A DNA stretch of 64,000 bases from Casuarius casuarius (Eukaryota > Chordata > Aves > Casuariiformes > Casuariidae). The notes beneath the pieces are model-generated. The model searched no databases, was not told the DNA's origin, and saw only the letters and a program-made list of their open reading frames with translations. Of this stretch, positions 36,441 to 49,165 are shown piece after piece. The stretch covers positions 4,135,612 to 4,199,611 of the forward strand of contig PTFA01000005.1 in the NCBI GenBank assembly GCA_003342895.1, in the 5' to 3' direction. The position numbers and the translations under genes were made by a program. The stretch's first letter is position 1. Each line of letters begins with the position of its first letter.

Positions 36441-38680
36441 GCTTCTGATAACACTGCTGTGCTCTGACCCTTTCTACAAAATCTGACAAATCCATTTTCA
36501 AATAATAGCTCTCTTATATTTAAAGCAATATCTGAAAGAGTTTTGCAAACTGAGCTGAAGTTGATTGGATATGCTGACAGATTTGAATCCTTCGAAGGAG
36601 ACCTGTTGTATTCTGGTTACACTCTGACGCATTTTCTTTTGGCAAGCAAAGAAGCTTCCTTCTGTAGTTGCCTCTGTATGGCAAACAGTACAACTATTTG
36701 CTTTTCTACATGGATCCAGTCATGTAATTTCAGCAAGGAATTGTACCCAGGGATACCTTGCATTATAATGTTGCAATGTTTTATACAAATGTAAAATTTA
36801 CAGCATTCTAAATGCATTTCTTCTCCATGTTTTCTTATCTTGTCTAATACTGGCCCTTTTGTTTACATAGTAATATAAATTTAGTTCTTGAATCTCCATC
36901 CACACTCACAGCACTTGGCTGCCATAAATCCTAAACAAATAGTGGACTTTTGAAGACTTAAAACTGTTAGTTTGCTACTGGAAATACTATGACCTTGTAT
37001 ATAAATTATTCCTTGCTGAACGTGAATGGAAAAAAAAAAAGAGAGAATGTACTGCAGGAAAGGTACTTCCAGCAGCTTTATCCATTAGGAGGAGAAGTAC
37101 CAAAGGTGATCCATGTGATACAGAGGCTGAAGCATTTCTAATGAAATGAAAGGGAAATTAGATTTGGATCCTTTTGGAAGAAAATGAAAAAGAACATGTT
37201 TAGAAATGTGAAGGGGATAAATACAAGAGATGCTGCAAGGCTAGATGACTGTCAGACAACATGGAAACATAAACTACCATTCTAATAGAGTAGAATCAAC
37301 TTACATTGAAATGGATTTATTTTGTAGAACATAAATATTAGCATAAAATGCTAACAATGATATAACAAGAGGGTTAGTTAAAAAAAAAAATATGCAAAGG
37401 AAAAAAAAAGGCCACAGGTTTACAAAGGAACCCTAAGAGATGTGGTAACAGATAGGGTCTAGCCTTTTGGTTCCAGTCATTTTCCAATATCCTGGAGCAT
37501 TACACAAGAGCTCATGCATGGGATAACTTCTTTGAAAAAGTCAAGGTAAATGGTGCATTGCATCTGGTTGTTTTGTGTATTACAGGTTTCCGGTGTGTAA
37601 GTATAATTGTTGTTTTACTCCTGCTGAATACCTGCACAGTTCCTCTGCCCTTAGCTCTCTCAGTGAGAGCGGTAAGAATAAACAGCATGGGTCTCAGTGG
37701 TGAACCTAACAAACATCATACTTGCTCCATGAATTCATTTCATTTGGAAACCGGTCTGTGACCCTTTACAGTGGGTACCTTTTAAGAAAAGACCTGAACA
37801 TTAAGACAATCTGAAGTGAGTGTAAGCTTTGCGCTTTTTAAAAAGCCAAGATTTTCACGACAATCTGACATTTATTCTTCAGAGTACGGTCAGTATAATG
37901 GGACATGCCTCATTTTATTCAGAAGACTTAATTCATCACTAAGTTCCTGAACTGCAAAGGAAAAAAAAAGGAGAAATGCTCAGTTTCTTACTCATATAAA
38001 CATCAGCATAATCTCGGTCCAGTGGAAAATTCTTAAAATAAGTCTTTCCAGGAAGGGCAAGAAACTCTTGTATCAAATTACAGATACACAGCTTTTAAAC
38101 TTTGAGGTGATAGCACTGACAGAAGGAGAAACTGGTTAAAATGAGTTTATTATTTATCACCTACAATATGCCTTAAATCCAGTCTTCCTGGAAACAAATA
38201 GGAAAGAATGTCTTTGTTTAGAAAGAAAACTCTACTTTGGCTTTCTCTCAAAGTGATGCTAATACTTGCTGCTCCTATTCTTGCCATGCACAAACATGCA
38301 CACAACCTTCCATAATCCATTAGTACTCTAGTGCCGGTCTGGGCAGCAAGCCCCAAAGACCCCCTCATCTATATTGTTCACCTTCTGCTCAGTCTTATGC
38401 TTCCCAGTGCTTCTGCCAGTGGCCTCTACTACACCAGCTGAACCACCAAATGCAAATTTACACAGGGCTGGATGAGTTTTGGGTCCCCAGGCTCATTTGT
38501 GACAGCTGCTCTGGCACGTGCTGTCTTCGGTCATATGGGACAGCTGCTCAGCACCTCCCTTTAGGGTGGGACTGCACCTCTCCTTGCCTACCCAAATGGT
38601 TAATTCTTCCTTTACCCTGAAAGGAAAGTATTTGTTTTATCCATTGGCTTGGATTTAGCTTGGAACACCAAACAAGGGAG
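36441..38680. other. Gene-free unique stretch
   Basis: No recognisable gene or dated repeat. A weak acceptor/donor pair near 37585-37600 encloses only 11 nt and is not credible. The sequence is AT-rich with A runs at about 37029-37040 and 37380-37390. Confidence 0.5.
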
Positions 38681-38687
38681 TTTGTTT

Positions 38688-38742
38688 TGTATTTGCATTT
38701 GTATTTGTATTTGCATTTGCATTTATATTTGTATTTATACAT
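38688..38742. repeat. TTTGTA/TTTGCA hexamer microsatellite
   Basis: Tandem array of alternating TATTTG and CATTTG hexamers, giving a KYKCKCKY-like run in the antisense frame. The two variant units are interspersed. It is a simple repeat and the flanking frames are artefacts of it. Confidence 0.9.
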
Positions 38743-38842
38743 TTTATATGCAACCATGGCTTGGGACTGCTCAGCAGTGTTTGATAAATTCAAACTTGGG
38801 GATTTAGGCACTCGGAAGCAGCCTACAGAGTTAATTGCTTAA

Positions 38843-41460
38843 GTTTCTCCTAGACACTAAGCTCTCTAGTACTCCTAGAATGCCAATGATATTTTGAGAT
38901 CCCTCAATGGTCAGTCCTGTACTGGTACCTTATAAACAATAAGGCTTAAAAAATCCATGTGAGGCAGAAATCATTATATCTTTTAAATAGTTATATAAAC
39001 TGGACAGCAAAGGGATCAAGTGCCTTGTTCAGTGTTGTGCTGTGAATCAAAGATAGACTCGGCAATAGACCTGAAATGACCTACAGCAGTTTCCTTTGCT
39101 TTAACTGACAGGCTGTATTTTCTCAGATAAGGAATTATGAGATACACAAATCTTTTTTCTTTTCCCCTATCAAATACAAATTATCAGTACTTGGAGTTAG
39201 ACAGCAGCTCTTTTTTTATGAGGTAGTATAATGTACATTTAGGCAGATTGCTTATGGGAAACTTCTGGTTTTTTTGCATCACTCAGTAAAAGCAATTATC
39301 AAGGAAGTTTCTAGACTCCATGGACCATTGGCCTATTCTGTCATTTTAGTTCTTATTTTTTTCTAAAAAAGCAGCAGAACTTGTGAGCTTGTGTGCTCAT
39401 TTGTTTTGCCTCCCTACTTTAAAGACCTGGCCTAGAAATTTAAAGTAGAAGAGAATCTTCAAACATGCTCTTTTTCAAAGGTGGTGATTATGAACAAATT
39501 GGTTTGGGAGAAGAAGAGAGAATAGTGATTCGTTATAAGGACTTCAGAGGAGAAACTGCTGCCTCAGAAAAAGTGAACATAATTTCTTTCAGTCATTGTT
39601 AATATAATGGAAGTAATGTTTTACAGATCTGAAGGAAAAGAAGTACTGTCAGAAACCTCTTTCGTTGAGACATCAATATAGTGCATTAAAACAAATCCTT
39701 CATTGAGGCCCATCCTTTTCCCCCACTAGTATCAGCACTATTTTTAGATACAGACTTCTTCAGCAAGCACTTAATGGCAGGGAAATAGCTGTTACGAAAT
39801 GAGAGGCAAAGACCAGAGTGTCTCAACAAAGTATCGCACAATCTGTTCTGCAGTAAAGGTGAAGAATCCCCTTCACCTCATAACGAAGAAGCCAAATTTG
39901 TGGAAAAAAAGCTTTATCACTGAAGTTGCTCAGCTTCTTAAGCACAGAGTGTTTATTTGATATCCTTCAGTGATATTTGTCAACCAAGTTCCTTTATAAA
40001 ATGTTANTAATTAATAGAAAAAACACTGTTTTTACACAGCAGACTCAAGCTGTCTTGCTGCTCCAGTGACCATGGCCTATAAATACAATGGCTCCTCGTT
40101 GCCTTCCATCTCATACCTCCTGCACATTTCCTAGCTGTTTGCTAACTTTATCGGCACACCAACACATGCTAACTCCCAATCTCTGTGAGAAGCACGTTCA
40201 GCACAGCTGTAAGCTGCATTAGGATGATTCCCATGCACATCCTCATGGTGTGATGGCTGTTCCCCAACTGTCATTAGACTACAAGTGCTTTCTAAAGGCG
40301 TTTGCTAGTCCTCCACTGGACAAGAGGTATGATGGCTGTATTAACGCATGCTCAGCTGCCTCTTTTGAGTATCCCTTTACTCCATCATTCACTGCCAAAT
40401 AGAGAACCCAAGTTAACTAGTTAGCTCTTGTCCATATGATGCACAGTGATCCTGTTTAGCAATCAGATCAGTGTGAGATCACAGCTGCAATAAAGCTACT
40501 GTTTACTAAGCCAGGAGAACTACTGTACAATGTTAAAAGCAAGCCTTAACCATAGTACTGCTTGGCCTTGGCAGGCAGAGCATTGCTTTAAGATACTCCA
40601 GTGATCAGTCAGGTTGCTGTTAATATGCACATCTACATATCCTTAATGCTGGTTATTCCCCAGAGATGGGAAAACAAGTTCAATACACATTACCAGAGCC
40701 ATTCCTTCAGTTGTGGTTCAAAACTAGTGACCCTTTAATAGGTAATCAGATGCTTTGTTGGACTACAGCATTGTTTTGTTTGGAGATATATCATCTCCTC
40801 ATAAAGCCCTCAGTTTAGGCTTTTAAAAGATGACTGATTGCTTAGCCAGGTACTCTGTAGCAGTAACCCAATTGTCATCTGTTCTGCTCCAGAAACAGGA
40901 CAGGACTGGAAACAGGAAGGAGAAGGGATTAACTCCCTGCCTCACTGTTCTGAGCTGCTTTGAGGCCTCTATGTGAGTTCTCAGTGGTGCTGTCAGACCT
41001 AGAGGACATGCCTGCATTGCGCAAAGATATGCCTAAAAATCCCCAGTAACACTAGCTGCATAGCATTGCGGGATGGCATGCAGTTAGCTTGTCTGGCGCT
41101 TTATTAGCTCATCTGAAGATAGACAGTCAGGCACAGTGGTGGAGGCATATGCACAGAGGCTGAGATCTTATAAGCACCACTTGATACCTTTTGCTGCATG
41201 GGACTGACCTCTTTTTTACAGCAAACCAATTCCATTGTCTAAATTTTGCAGATTGTCAAAGTTCCAATAAAATCAAAGTATTTTGGTATAACACAGAAAG
41301 CCATACATTTCCCACATATACCCACTCCACAGTTCGAAAGACTGATCGAAGGAAACTTGTCAAGGTACACCACAAATGGTATTAAGACATTTAATATATA
41401 TTTTAAAACTCTGAATTTCAACTAAGAGTTTTGGAGGAAAACACAGATTCTTGAGTATTT
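38843..41460. other. Gene-free unique stretch
   Basis: Nothing recognisable. Short frames on either strand are unremarkable. One isolated N lies at about 40007. Confidence 0.5.
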
Positions 41461-41468
41461 AATGATAG

Positions 41469-41612
41469 TTTTCAAAAGGCCTGAGTGACTTAGGAGTCCA
41501 AGTCCCATTGATTTGCAATGAAAATTATGCTCTCAGATGTCTTGGAGATTTTTAAAAATTAAGACATATGCTCCCAAATTGCTGGGGCTTCTTTGGAAAG
41601 TTTCCCCTAAAT
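41469..41612. mobile_element. Decayed palindromic MITE-like element
   Basis: The left part, beginning TTTTCAAAAGGCCTGAGTG, and the right part ending GGAGATTTTTAAAAATT are recognisable inverted halves. They meet around CCCATTGATTTGCAATG, near 41515. A further TTTGGAAAGTTTCCCC near 41593-41608 looks like a second terminal block. The phrases 'GACTTAGGAGTCCAAGTCCC' and 'CAAAAG...' are typical of a hairpin repeat I know from sauropsid genomes, but I will not name it. It is non-autonomous and non-coding. Divergence between the halves shows it is old. Confidence 0.5.
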
Positions 41613-42499
41613 CACTCTCTTGGAAAGTTGTGCACTATCAGATTAATATTAGTTTTTACATGTTTGCTTCTCCTTGATAAGAAAAAGATTTTACCTTTGT
41701 TTCGTCATTGCTATAAAAATCATGTGTCAGTGTAACTTATAGGCTACAGATTTTTATTCTCATAGTCAACCTGTGGTTTAAGTGACTTATAAAGGAGGAA
41801 AATGTTGTCAATAATTCAGTTCACAGACTCCCTGGAGTTGCCCTATGTGGCATTTTAAACCTAGTATTAAAGCAAATAGTCTAGCTTTTATAAAAGAAAG
41901 ATTATGGACCTTATAGTACATGAATTATTGAGGGAAAATATTCCAGCCAAGATAAATCAGAGAAGTACTGGAAATCATCCTCTTATTCTACTTCTATCTG
42001 TTAAGTCGGCTTAGATCAAACACGGTGATTTTAAGCTTTGATCAAAGATTTGTTTCTTCTAAGATATTTTTGCTGAAATATTAACAAAACCATACCTAGC
42101 CTTTCAAGCTATATAACACAGAGGGCATCACAATGAGGATTCCACACACTGCTGCTGTGCAGCTACTTCTGGGGTTAAAATGGCACTCTTCCTGCTGATC
42201 AATATCTAACATAGGAAAGGCTAAATTTCTCTTCCCAGTCATGCTGGTACCCCAGACTGAAATCTCAACTGACTCCAACAGGAAACATCAGCCTTGACAG
42301 TGGTGCTAAAGGGGAAAAGCAACATCCAACAAAATCAGACCTTTTTGATCTAAAAATTAGGCTATTTGTTTGGATACAAATCCTATCACTTTTGTCCATG
42401 TGGAGCATTCTTGTCCACACAATAGACAGATTTCATGGACTTTTGGGGAAATACACTGCTACCCAATACAGGTAGGAAAGTCGGTACATGGCCAGTAAC

Positions 42500-42570
42500 A
42501 GCTCATGCCTCAGTTTACCCATCTGGAAAAGTAATATCAGTAACATCTACATCCCAGGTATGATTATATT
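42500..42570 (+). mobile_element. MIR-type SINE fragment
   Basis: GCCTCAGTTTACCCATCTGG, then AAAAGTAATATCAGTAACATCTACATCCCA, matches the conserved part of MIR SINEs (consensus of the type CCTCAGTTTCCTCATCTGTAAAATGG, then a run of ATAATA and ACCTACCTCA). Only the 3' half is visible. MIRs are tRNA-derived, L2-mobilised and very old, so high divergence is expected. Confidence 0.6.
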
Positions 42571-43499
42571 AAAATTTTGATAATACTTAGANATCCTGAG
42601 AGGCAAAGATTCAAATAAACACAAGATATCATTACACTTTCCCATTTCTGCCATTTAGTTAAGTTTTCTAATTTCTGGTTCCCAATAAGGGCAAGTAGGC
42701 AGAGCAAACAGAACAGAAAAATGAACTGGCTAGCCTTCTTCAAGCTACGCAAAGAGGACAGGCCACTGAAATCATAAATTTCTAATTTACCTAAGGAAAT
42801 TACTCAGGCATGGAGATATTTGCTTTAAGTTAGACTTTTCCAAGCTCTTTTTCCCTACACTGAAGTCCTGAAAGTGCACTCCTGTCTGTGCCTCCTGCCT
42901 CATTAGCACAGCCGTAACCCTGTGTGTGTCTAGGTGTACTGCTCTGCGACTTTCACTGTCAGCACCTCTCCTACCACCTCACAGCTTGGGTAATGTAAGT
43001 GCCTGGCTGAGTGCGTACCTTAGCTCTGGTACAAAAGTTCAGGTGGTCTCTGGATTTTCTTCTTTCTAATAAGGTACTTGCATGACCCCTCGCTGGAAAC
43101 TGCATAATGAAGAAACAATTTGGCCAGACCCCAAAAGGATGGCTTGATTCTTGTCCGCAATTTTATTTTATACATTTGTATGTATATATTTTTGCCTTTC
43201 GCCTGAATGTCATGGTTTGACGTATCTCCATAAACACAGATAGCGTGTGCCCTGTCTGGTCCATACACCCAGCACAGTGATGTTCTTGAGTGAAAGGCAT
43301 AAAGTCCCTGCCAGCTTAAGGACAAAGCTCTGTCTGACTGAAATGTCAGATACTATATTAAAAAGGTAGCAGATTGTGATGATAATGAAGGGCTGCAGCC
43401 CGTCGCTATGTTACCAACTGCTCTGAACTGACATGTCAGAAGGAATAGCAAGGAAAATGCCTAGAATCCCTGCTTGGATCCCCTTCCCATGCCAACCGC

Positions 43500-43590
43500 C
43501 GACAGAAGCATTTAAAATATTTACAGATATAGCCAGCATGTTTGTTTATCAACAAGGCCTAAAATAATAAATATATAAATATATTACCCC
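43500..43590. other. AT-rich block with forkhead-like motifs (possible conserved element)
   Basis: TGTTTGTTTATC near 43540-43551 is a close match to forkhead (FOXA/FOXO-type) binding sites. It is flanked by ATTTAAAATATTTAC and AATAATAAATATATAAATATATT. The block shows none of the repeats listed here. Its role as an enhancer is purely inferred from motif density. Confidence 0.15.
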
Positions 43591-45450
43591 AATGAATGTG
43601 TTGTCTAAAATCCTCTTCCCTCTCCAGCTTGCCTCAGACTACATCCTGCACCCTCCAACAGCGAAAGATTGTTTCAGGAATGGACACTTCTCTGCCCATT
43701 CTGTAGCTTAAAGAGACCAACCTCCCCCTGACTGCTGCACTGTGTTTAAAAGTAGATTGGAACAGGAGGGGAGATGTTTTCACGCTGGCCAAGGATGAGG
43801 TGAGAGCTGTGGATACTCTTTAAGGGGAGGGAGGACATTCTCCCTCCCCTCAGTCTGCAGATTCTACCTATTATTGTCTTATATATTGTGTTGGCGTCAC
43901 CATCCTGGACAATGGACCTTGCTGGGTAATAAAGCCGGCTGCAGCTGACCCATAGAGGCGTGGGGACAGGAGTGAGGAAGGTGGGCACAAGGGCATGGAG
44001 AAAGCTATCGCTTTCATCCTGCACAGAGCAGTGCTCACAGCAAGCTTAATCCCTTCCCTTCTTCAGTAAACCTACCACTATGCAAAGCAGAAAGAGCTCA
44101 CAACCAAACACTTTTGCCCCCATGGACATTTTGCCTAAACAAGGAAAATGAAAACCAGCATCCTTATCATGATGCTAGGGCTGTAGTGTGACTTGCCTAG
44201 TGGTTTTGATATGAGATGGGTCTTCATCACAGGGCATGTTTGCTGAGACGAGATTGTGTAAGGAAGTGCACTGGATCTGGATGCAATTCTGTGCTCACAG
44301 AAGCCAATGTCATTTTTAACACTCTCTGTCTACTCAGGCAAGCAAAAAGACTGGTTGGAGGTGATTGTTTCCTGCTACACACTATCCAGAAATAGAATTC
44401 TTAATTATTTTACCAATCCATAGCAGTTGTGGCTGAATTTTCAGTTTCATAAAATGGTAGGTTTTCCTAGCATTATTTATTCATTATGAAAAGAGATCAG
44501 TTCTCTGAAAAGCCTACAACATTTAAAATAAAAATAGGCTTATTTTTAATGGAAATCTACCATGTCATTATCTTAATTCAGCAATAAAATATTTTGAACT
44601 GCTTTTCAGTGAAAATAAATTTGTGCTAAAAATACATATCAGATACATTTTCATGAACAAAATTAGGAAAGTAATACCATTGTTTGTGAAAATCACACTT
44701 GTATGCCAGAGGCTGCTAGCTGTTTAATTTCAGCAGAAATTTTTTCAAGATGATATGAAACTGAGCTTCACAAGGAGATTGTCAGGCTTTGTGCAGCATG
44801 TTACTATGAAGCTCTAGGTACCAGTTGAAATGGAGGTGCAACCACAGCACTAGACACCCTGGAGAATCTGGCTTAACAGCTGGTCCAGTCCTACTTCTGT
44901 CCCTCTCTTCCTGGGGGCAAGGGGACACAGTAGTGACTGTCTCTCTACTGTGAAAGAGGGGAAAACAGGCATTTAGCCTACTTTCTGGTTCATGCCCTGT
45001 GACACTCAATCCAATATATTTACCCTCATGCCACTTCTGAGTGCTTGTCATTAGCCTTGCCATAGAACTCAGCAAAAAATTGGCAGAGCTTATGCAGCAA
45101 ATACAAGGCCATGCTAGTATCTTATAGATGCCAGATTTCCTCCTATTTCAGCTTCATTTTCTGTTCCTTCCTTTCTCACCCACACTTCTGAACAGTCAGT
45201 CTCTAGATCTGGCAGAAAAAAAAATCTGAGAAATATCTTCAGGCCACATTGCCTTAGAGGCAGCTATCAGCTGGCATATATGACTAGTTTTATATTACAT
45301 AAAAAGGAGAGAGAGTGACTGAGAGGACTAACTCCAGATTTTTGTCTGCATACTGTGGTCCACGGTAGCCTCTAGCAGCACTGAAAAAGTCTATTTTTGA
45401 GTAGACCTGGGACAGGGCTTCAAGTAAAAAAGGTGTGTGTTTTCGCATCA
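43591..45450. other. Gene-free unique stretch
   Basis: Apart from the MEF2-like palindrome, nothing recognisable. Several short minus-strand frames (43746-44024, 44782-45075) show no domain. Confidence 0.5.
44500..44670. other. AT-rich block with MEF2-like palindrome (possible conserved element)
   Basis: A near-perfect palindrome TAAAAATAGGCTTATTTTTA lies at 44529-44548. It consists of two back-to-back MEF2-type sites (YTAWWWWTAR) in a run of AT-rich unique sequence. No repeat family is recognised. Function is inferred only. Confidence 0.15.
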
Positions 45451-45454
45451 CAGA

Positions 45455-45620
45455 AATACTATTAATAGGGACAGTGAGTAGATAGCCCAAAAAGGCTGTG
45501 GGATTGCCACTGCTGAAGGTTTTCCAGGTATCTGTCAGGAATATTTGGGGTATGAAGTGACAACAGGATCTTGATGATTAACTGAGGTCCCTTCCAAGCC
45601 TATTTTCTATGACTGTATAA
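45455..45620 (+). mobile_element. CR1 LINE 3' end (plus strand)
   Basis: The piece beginning near GGCTGTGGGATTGCCA and ending TGAGGTCCCTTCCAAGCC, then TTCTATGACTGTATAATTCTG, matches the 3' untranslated end of avian CR1 elements. Those end in GAGGTCCCTTCCAACC and short ATTCTATGA-type repeats. It is strongly 5' truncated, as usual for CR1. A T12 run follows immediately. Its 5' boundary is approximate. Confidence 0.78.
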
Positions 45621-46057
45621 TTCTGATGTTTTTTTTTTTTAAATATATTTGCTGCCTCCTGGTTCTATACATGAAAGAGGAAATGTTGTTGTACAGTTTC
45701 TTCAACAGTATTTGAAGTTTTACTTTTATTGACAGCAAGGCCGCTGGAGCCCAAGATGTCAGATCTTTTTTAATGTATTGATTCAAATATAAATAATTGA
45801 AATGTTTTCTTTTTCTCCTCCATTAATTCTACCCAGCCCTTTACTCCCATCCTCCAGATAGATTCCTGATTAACATAATTGGAGCGGAGAGCTTTGTCTT
45901 TCACTTTTCAGTAGAAAGTTTTGTTCTTCCTTCCCCCCACGGAAATTCGGTGCATGAGCTTGACAACATCAGCCCAGTTGATTGAAATGTGCCTTTTAAC
46001 TGTGTCTTAAGAGAAAACTTGGAGGAAAAACATGAAGGAAAAAAACACTCTAAATGA

Positions 46058-46111
46058 AGATAGCTACTGCTATGCTTCTTGCAGCTTCTATGCTGCAAGA
46101 TAGCTACTGCT
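46058..46111. repeat. Hairpin flanked by 14-bp direct repeats
   Basis: AGATAGCTACTGCT occurs at 46058-46071 and 46098-46111. Between the copies lies a perfect 9-bp inverted repeat, TCTTGCAGC (46077-46085), loop TTCTAT, GCTGCAAGA (46092-46100). The arrangement may come from a template-switch event. No encoded function is inferred. Confidence 0.8.
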
Positions 46112-48980
46112 CCACAGCTCTTTCCAGCTCCTCTGCTGAATGGATCAACAAGGGTTGATAACACAAAGTTAGGGTCTGCCTGCACCAGGGAGACTTGTAA
46201 TGCATGAAATTGTTATGGGGCTTCAGCCAGTTTAGTTGTAATGAGGAAAACTCTTGTGTGGTCAAGGCTCTTGGCTCTGGCTGTTTTTATCCATTTGCTA
46301 GTGGTGCATGTTTTATAGATGAAACATTATCAGCAGGACGTAAGCAAGCACGTGTGCACTCAGTTGGACACCCAGGAGCCTCAGCAAATACTGAGATTAT
46401 CTGTAATAAGCACAAATGAAGCATCATCAAGACAATATTTGACTATAGCAAAATTGGTAGAGCATCAGTCTGTCACATCCAAATGGTTAATAAGCATACA
46501 TTACTGTGTACTTAGGAGGTGATGCATTTATGTCCTCTGTTTTCCTGAGACTGAGATGTGCTCTGCATTGCTACAATTAGTGGGGGCATTCTGAGTTGTT
46601 AGTAAATGAGAAGCTTCACGCTTGTATCCCCATTTTTCCTTTTCTTTTCATGATGAGAGACTTATAAAATTTGTTTTCTAGCTCATAATCAATAACTATG
46701 TGATACACTACAGTGGGAGATAATTTTTTTAGAAGAATTTTATAAATGTAATAATTTCATGAATGTCATAAATATCTCATATATAACCCTACACTGCATG
46801 AATTCCTTTCACAAAGCCAATGCTGTAGGATATAGGAGCCTGTGAACATTTTCTGCTGTGCCCAGGTGCTGCAGAGACTTGCATTCCACTCCAGATCTCA
46901 GGAATGCACCTCTTACTGTATGCATGAAAGAGAAGGAGAACATTTCTGCTCCTAGGTGTTTTCACTGCTCAAGTGTTTTCTTGACTAGTGTGCTGCTCTC
47001 TTTGTAAAAGGAGAATTTCACTTATATGGTTAACAAGTTTTCTGTCTCTCCCCTTCTGCCTTTGAAGCATCCAGGACACACTCCAGGGAGTAACAATACA
47101 GTGTGTTACAAAGAGATAAAATGGAGAGATGATAAATCAAATGCAAACATGGCATGGCTGAGAGCTGCAATTCTGGTCCCTTTATGTCGCTAGTAAACCA
47201 CTCATCTTTTTCAGTGGAGCTAACTCTTTTTTCACAGGTTTTCTGAATTAGAAGCATGGCTACTTCTCACTTAGAGGCAAACTCTTTTGCATTGACCACT
47301 AGATGGCCAATAAGGCCATTGAAATGGGTTGTAGCCAGCCAGCCAGTGAGCATGCAAAAGTGATTGTTTCAGAATGTAATGAAAGAGGGTGTTTTTGTCT
47401 TNAGAGTACAAACAAGCAACTGCAGTGAACTGCAATGTTGTCCTTAGCAGAGCCCTAAGGACAACACCATGCCAAACAGGACAAAACTGAATGGCCTCAA
47501 GTGGGCTCAGCCTCTGACTGCCAGACCAAAATCCATCTCTTGCCCCAGACCAACTCAGCCATTTGATGCAGGAGGAAGAATGCCACTCACAATGCCTCTA
47601 TCGCCATCAGCCTATGGATTTAACTTGGCCAAAAGTCCTCAGTCTGCCTCTGATAGCCGAACAGTGGCTTTAAAAACGAGAGTTTCTGATGATTTAACTT
47701 TGTGCTGTCCCCATTAGATGTTGGGATCAAATTTATCCTCTGAACATTGCATTTCAGTGCATCTTTTTTGTAATATTTCATCTAGAGAAGTCTCTTAGAG
47801 ATAAAAAGTGATCTCCCCAGGAAAAAAAAAAAAAAGTACCTGAGAAGTTATGCTGTGCCTCACTTTCCACAGTGGTACGGAACCATTATGCTGCCATTTC
47901 TAATGAAATCTTAAACAACCATCCCCAAAAAGTGGATAAAAAATTGATTTCAAGTGGAAGTATTGCTAGCAAATTTCTAATCAGTTCTGCCTCTTGAAAT
48001 AACAGAGGATCAGAACAGCGTGACAACAAATTAAGTAGCTGAGAAGTATAACAGGAAAACTAGAACAAATCTGATTTGTTAGTCTCCAAATTAATGAGCA
48101 AGTTTATAGTGCTGGCACAAAACACTTGGTCACATTGTATCATCACTGCCTCCTTCTTACCCATCATTTCATATTTAAATGTGTGACTGGAACAGATGTG
48201 TTAGTCTTGAAGAAAAAAGTAACTCAGTGACTTGAATTCAGTACTTACTAAAGTCATTATTTCTTTATAATAACCAATATGACTTTAATTTCCAGGGCCT
48301 GTGATAATGGAAATGAACCTTTAAAGAAGAAGAAGAAAAAAAAACAGATTACATTTTCCTTTTGGGATAATTGTAGGCAAGCTAACCTTCAACTTACCTA
48401 AATGGATTTACTGAAAGGATAAGTTACATTTACAAAAGTAGCCAGTGTACCCACAGGCTGGCATTGTCCTTTGCTATATTAAAGTATTTTGTAAAAACAT
48501 GATGGTCAATAATCAAGTATTATTATAAAAATTATACAAGTTGCATGTTCATTTATCAAAAAAGCCTATTTCAGATTCTACAAGAATCCTGAGAGAAACC
48601 TGGTTAGAGCTATTTAGGAGCATTTAAACAAATTAGCAATTTGGAAGACAAGCTCAGATCAATATGTGTCAGATCAGTAGGATCTCTTGAAAAAAAAAAA
48701 AGAGACAGAAGACACAACTGAGATGTGTTTTCTAATGCATTACAAAGGTGAAAGTGATTAGAGACAAGATCATTCTGAATCCTCTTTGATAAGTTGTGTT
48801 ATTCAGTGTGTTCCTGAGAAGGCAATTACGAGAGCTGTGTGAATGGTATGAAATTATACTTTCNAACATCTATAAAATACTTGCTAATATATGTGTTTGT
48901 ATATATGTGTGTATATCTACATGTACATATGTATACTCACACAGACACATGCTCTTTATATGAGATAATGTTGCAGAAAA
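46112..48980. other. Gene-free unique stretch
   Basis: No recognisable gene. An A run at about 47822-47835 and an N near 47402 are the only landmarks. The 82-codon frame at 47469-47717 is Pro/Ser-rich and matches no family I know. Confidence 0.5.
48886..48950. repeat. TA/TG/CA-rich simple repeat
   Basis: ATATGTGTTTGTATATATGTGTGTATATC and following text form an imperfect alternating purine-pyrimidine tract ending in CACACAGACACA. It is read directly from the sequence. Confidence 0.75.
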
Positions 48981-48989
48981 TGTTGGCTT

Positions 48990-49165
48990 GAATGCCCGGA
49001 TTTCTGGATTGTATTTGCTGGTGTACTGTCAGACAGATGAATGACCTTGAATAAAATTTTGTTACTTCTCCAGGCCTCAGTTTCCTCATTTGCAAAATGA
49101 TGCTAATCATACTGATCTCCTCATAAAGTGCATTGACATCTGCTGATGAAAAATATTTCATGCAA
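48990..49165 (+). mobile_element. MIR-type SINE
   Basis: GAATGACCTTGAATAAAATT, then GTTACTTCTCCAGGCCTCAG, TTTCCTCATTTGCAAAATGA and TGCTAATCATACTGATCTCC follow MIR consensus order (TGTGACCTTGGGCAAGTTACTT..., CCTCAGTTTCCTCATCTGTAAAATGG, AATAATACCTACCTCA...). It is longer and clearer than the copy at 42.5 kb. A 74-codon minus-strand frame across it is a by-product. The element is dead and ancient. Confidence 0.78.

Noticed and set aside
37586..37596. 11-nt candidate microexon between TATTACAG and GTAAGTAT
   Set aside because: Too short to be likely without host-gene support, and the acceptor and donor nearly touch.
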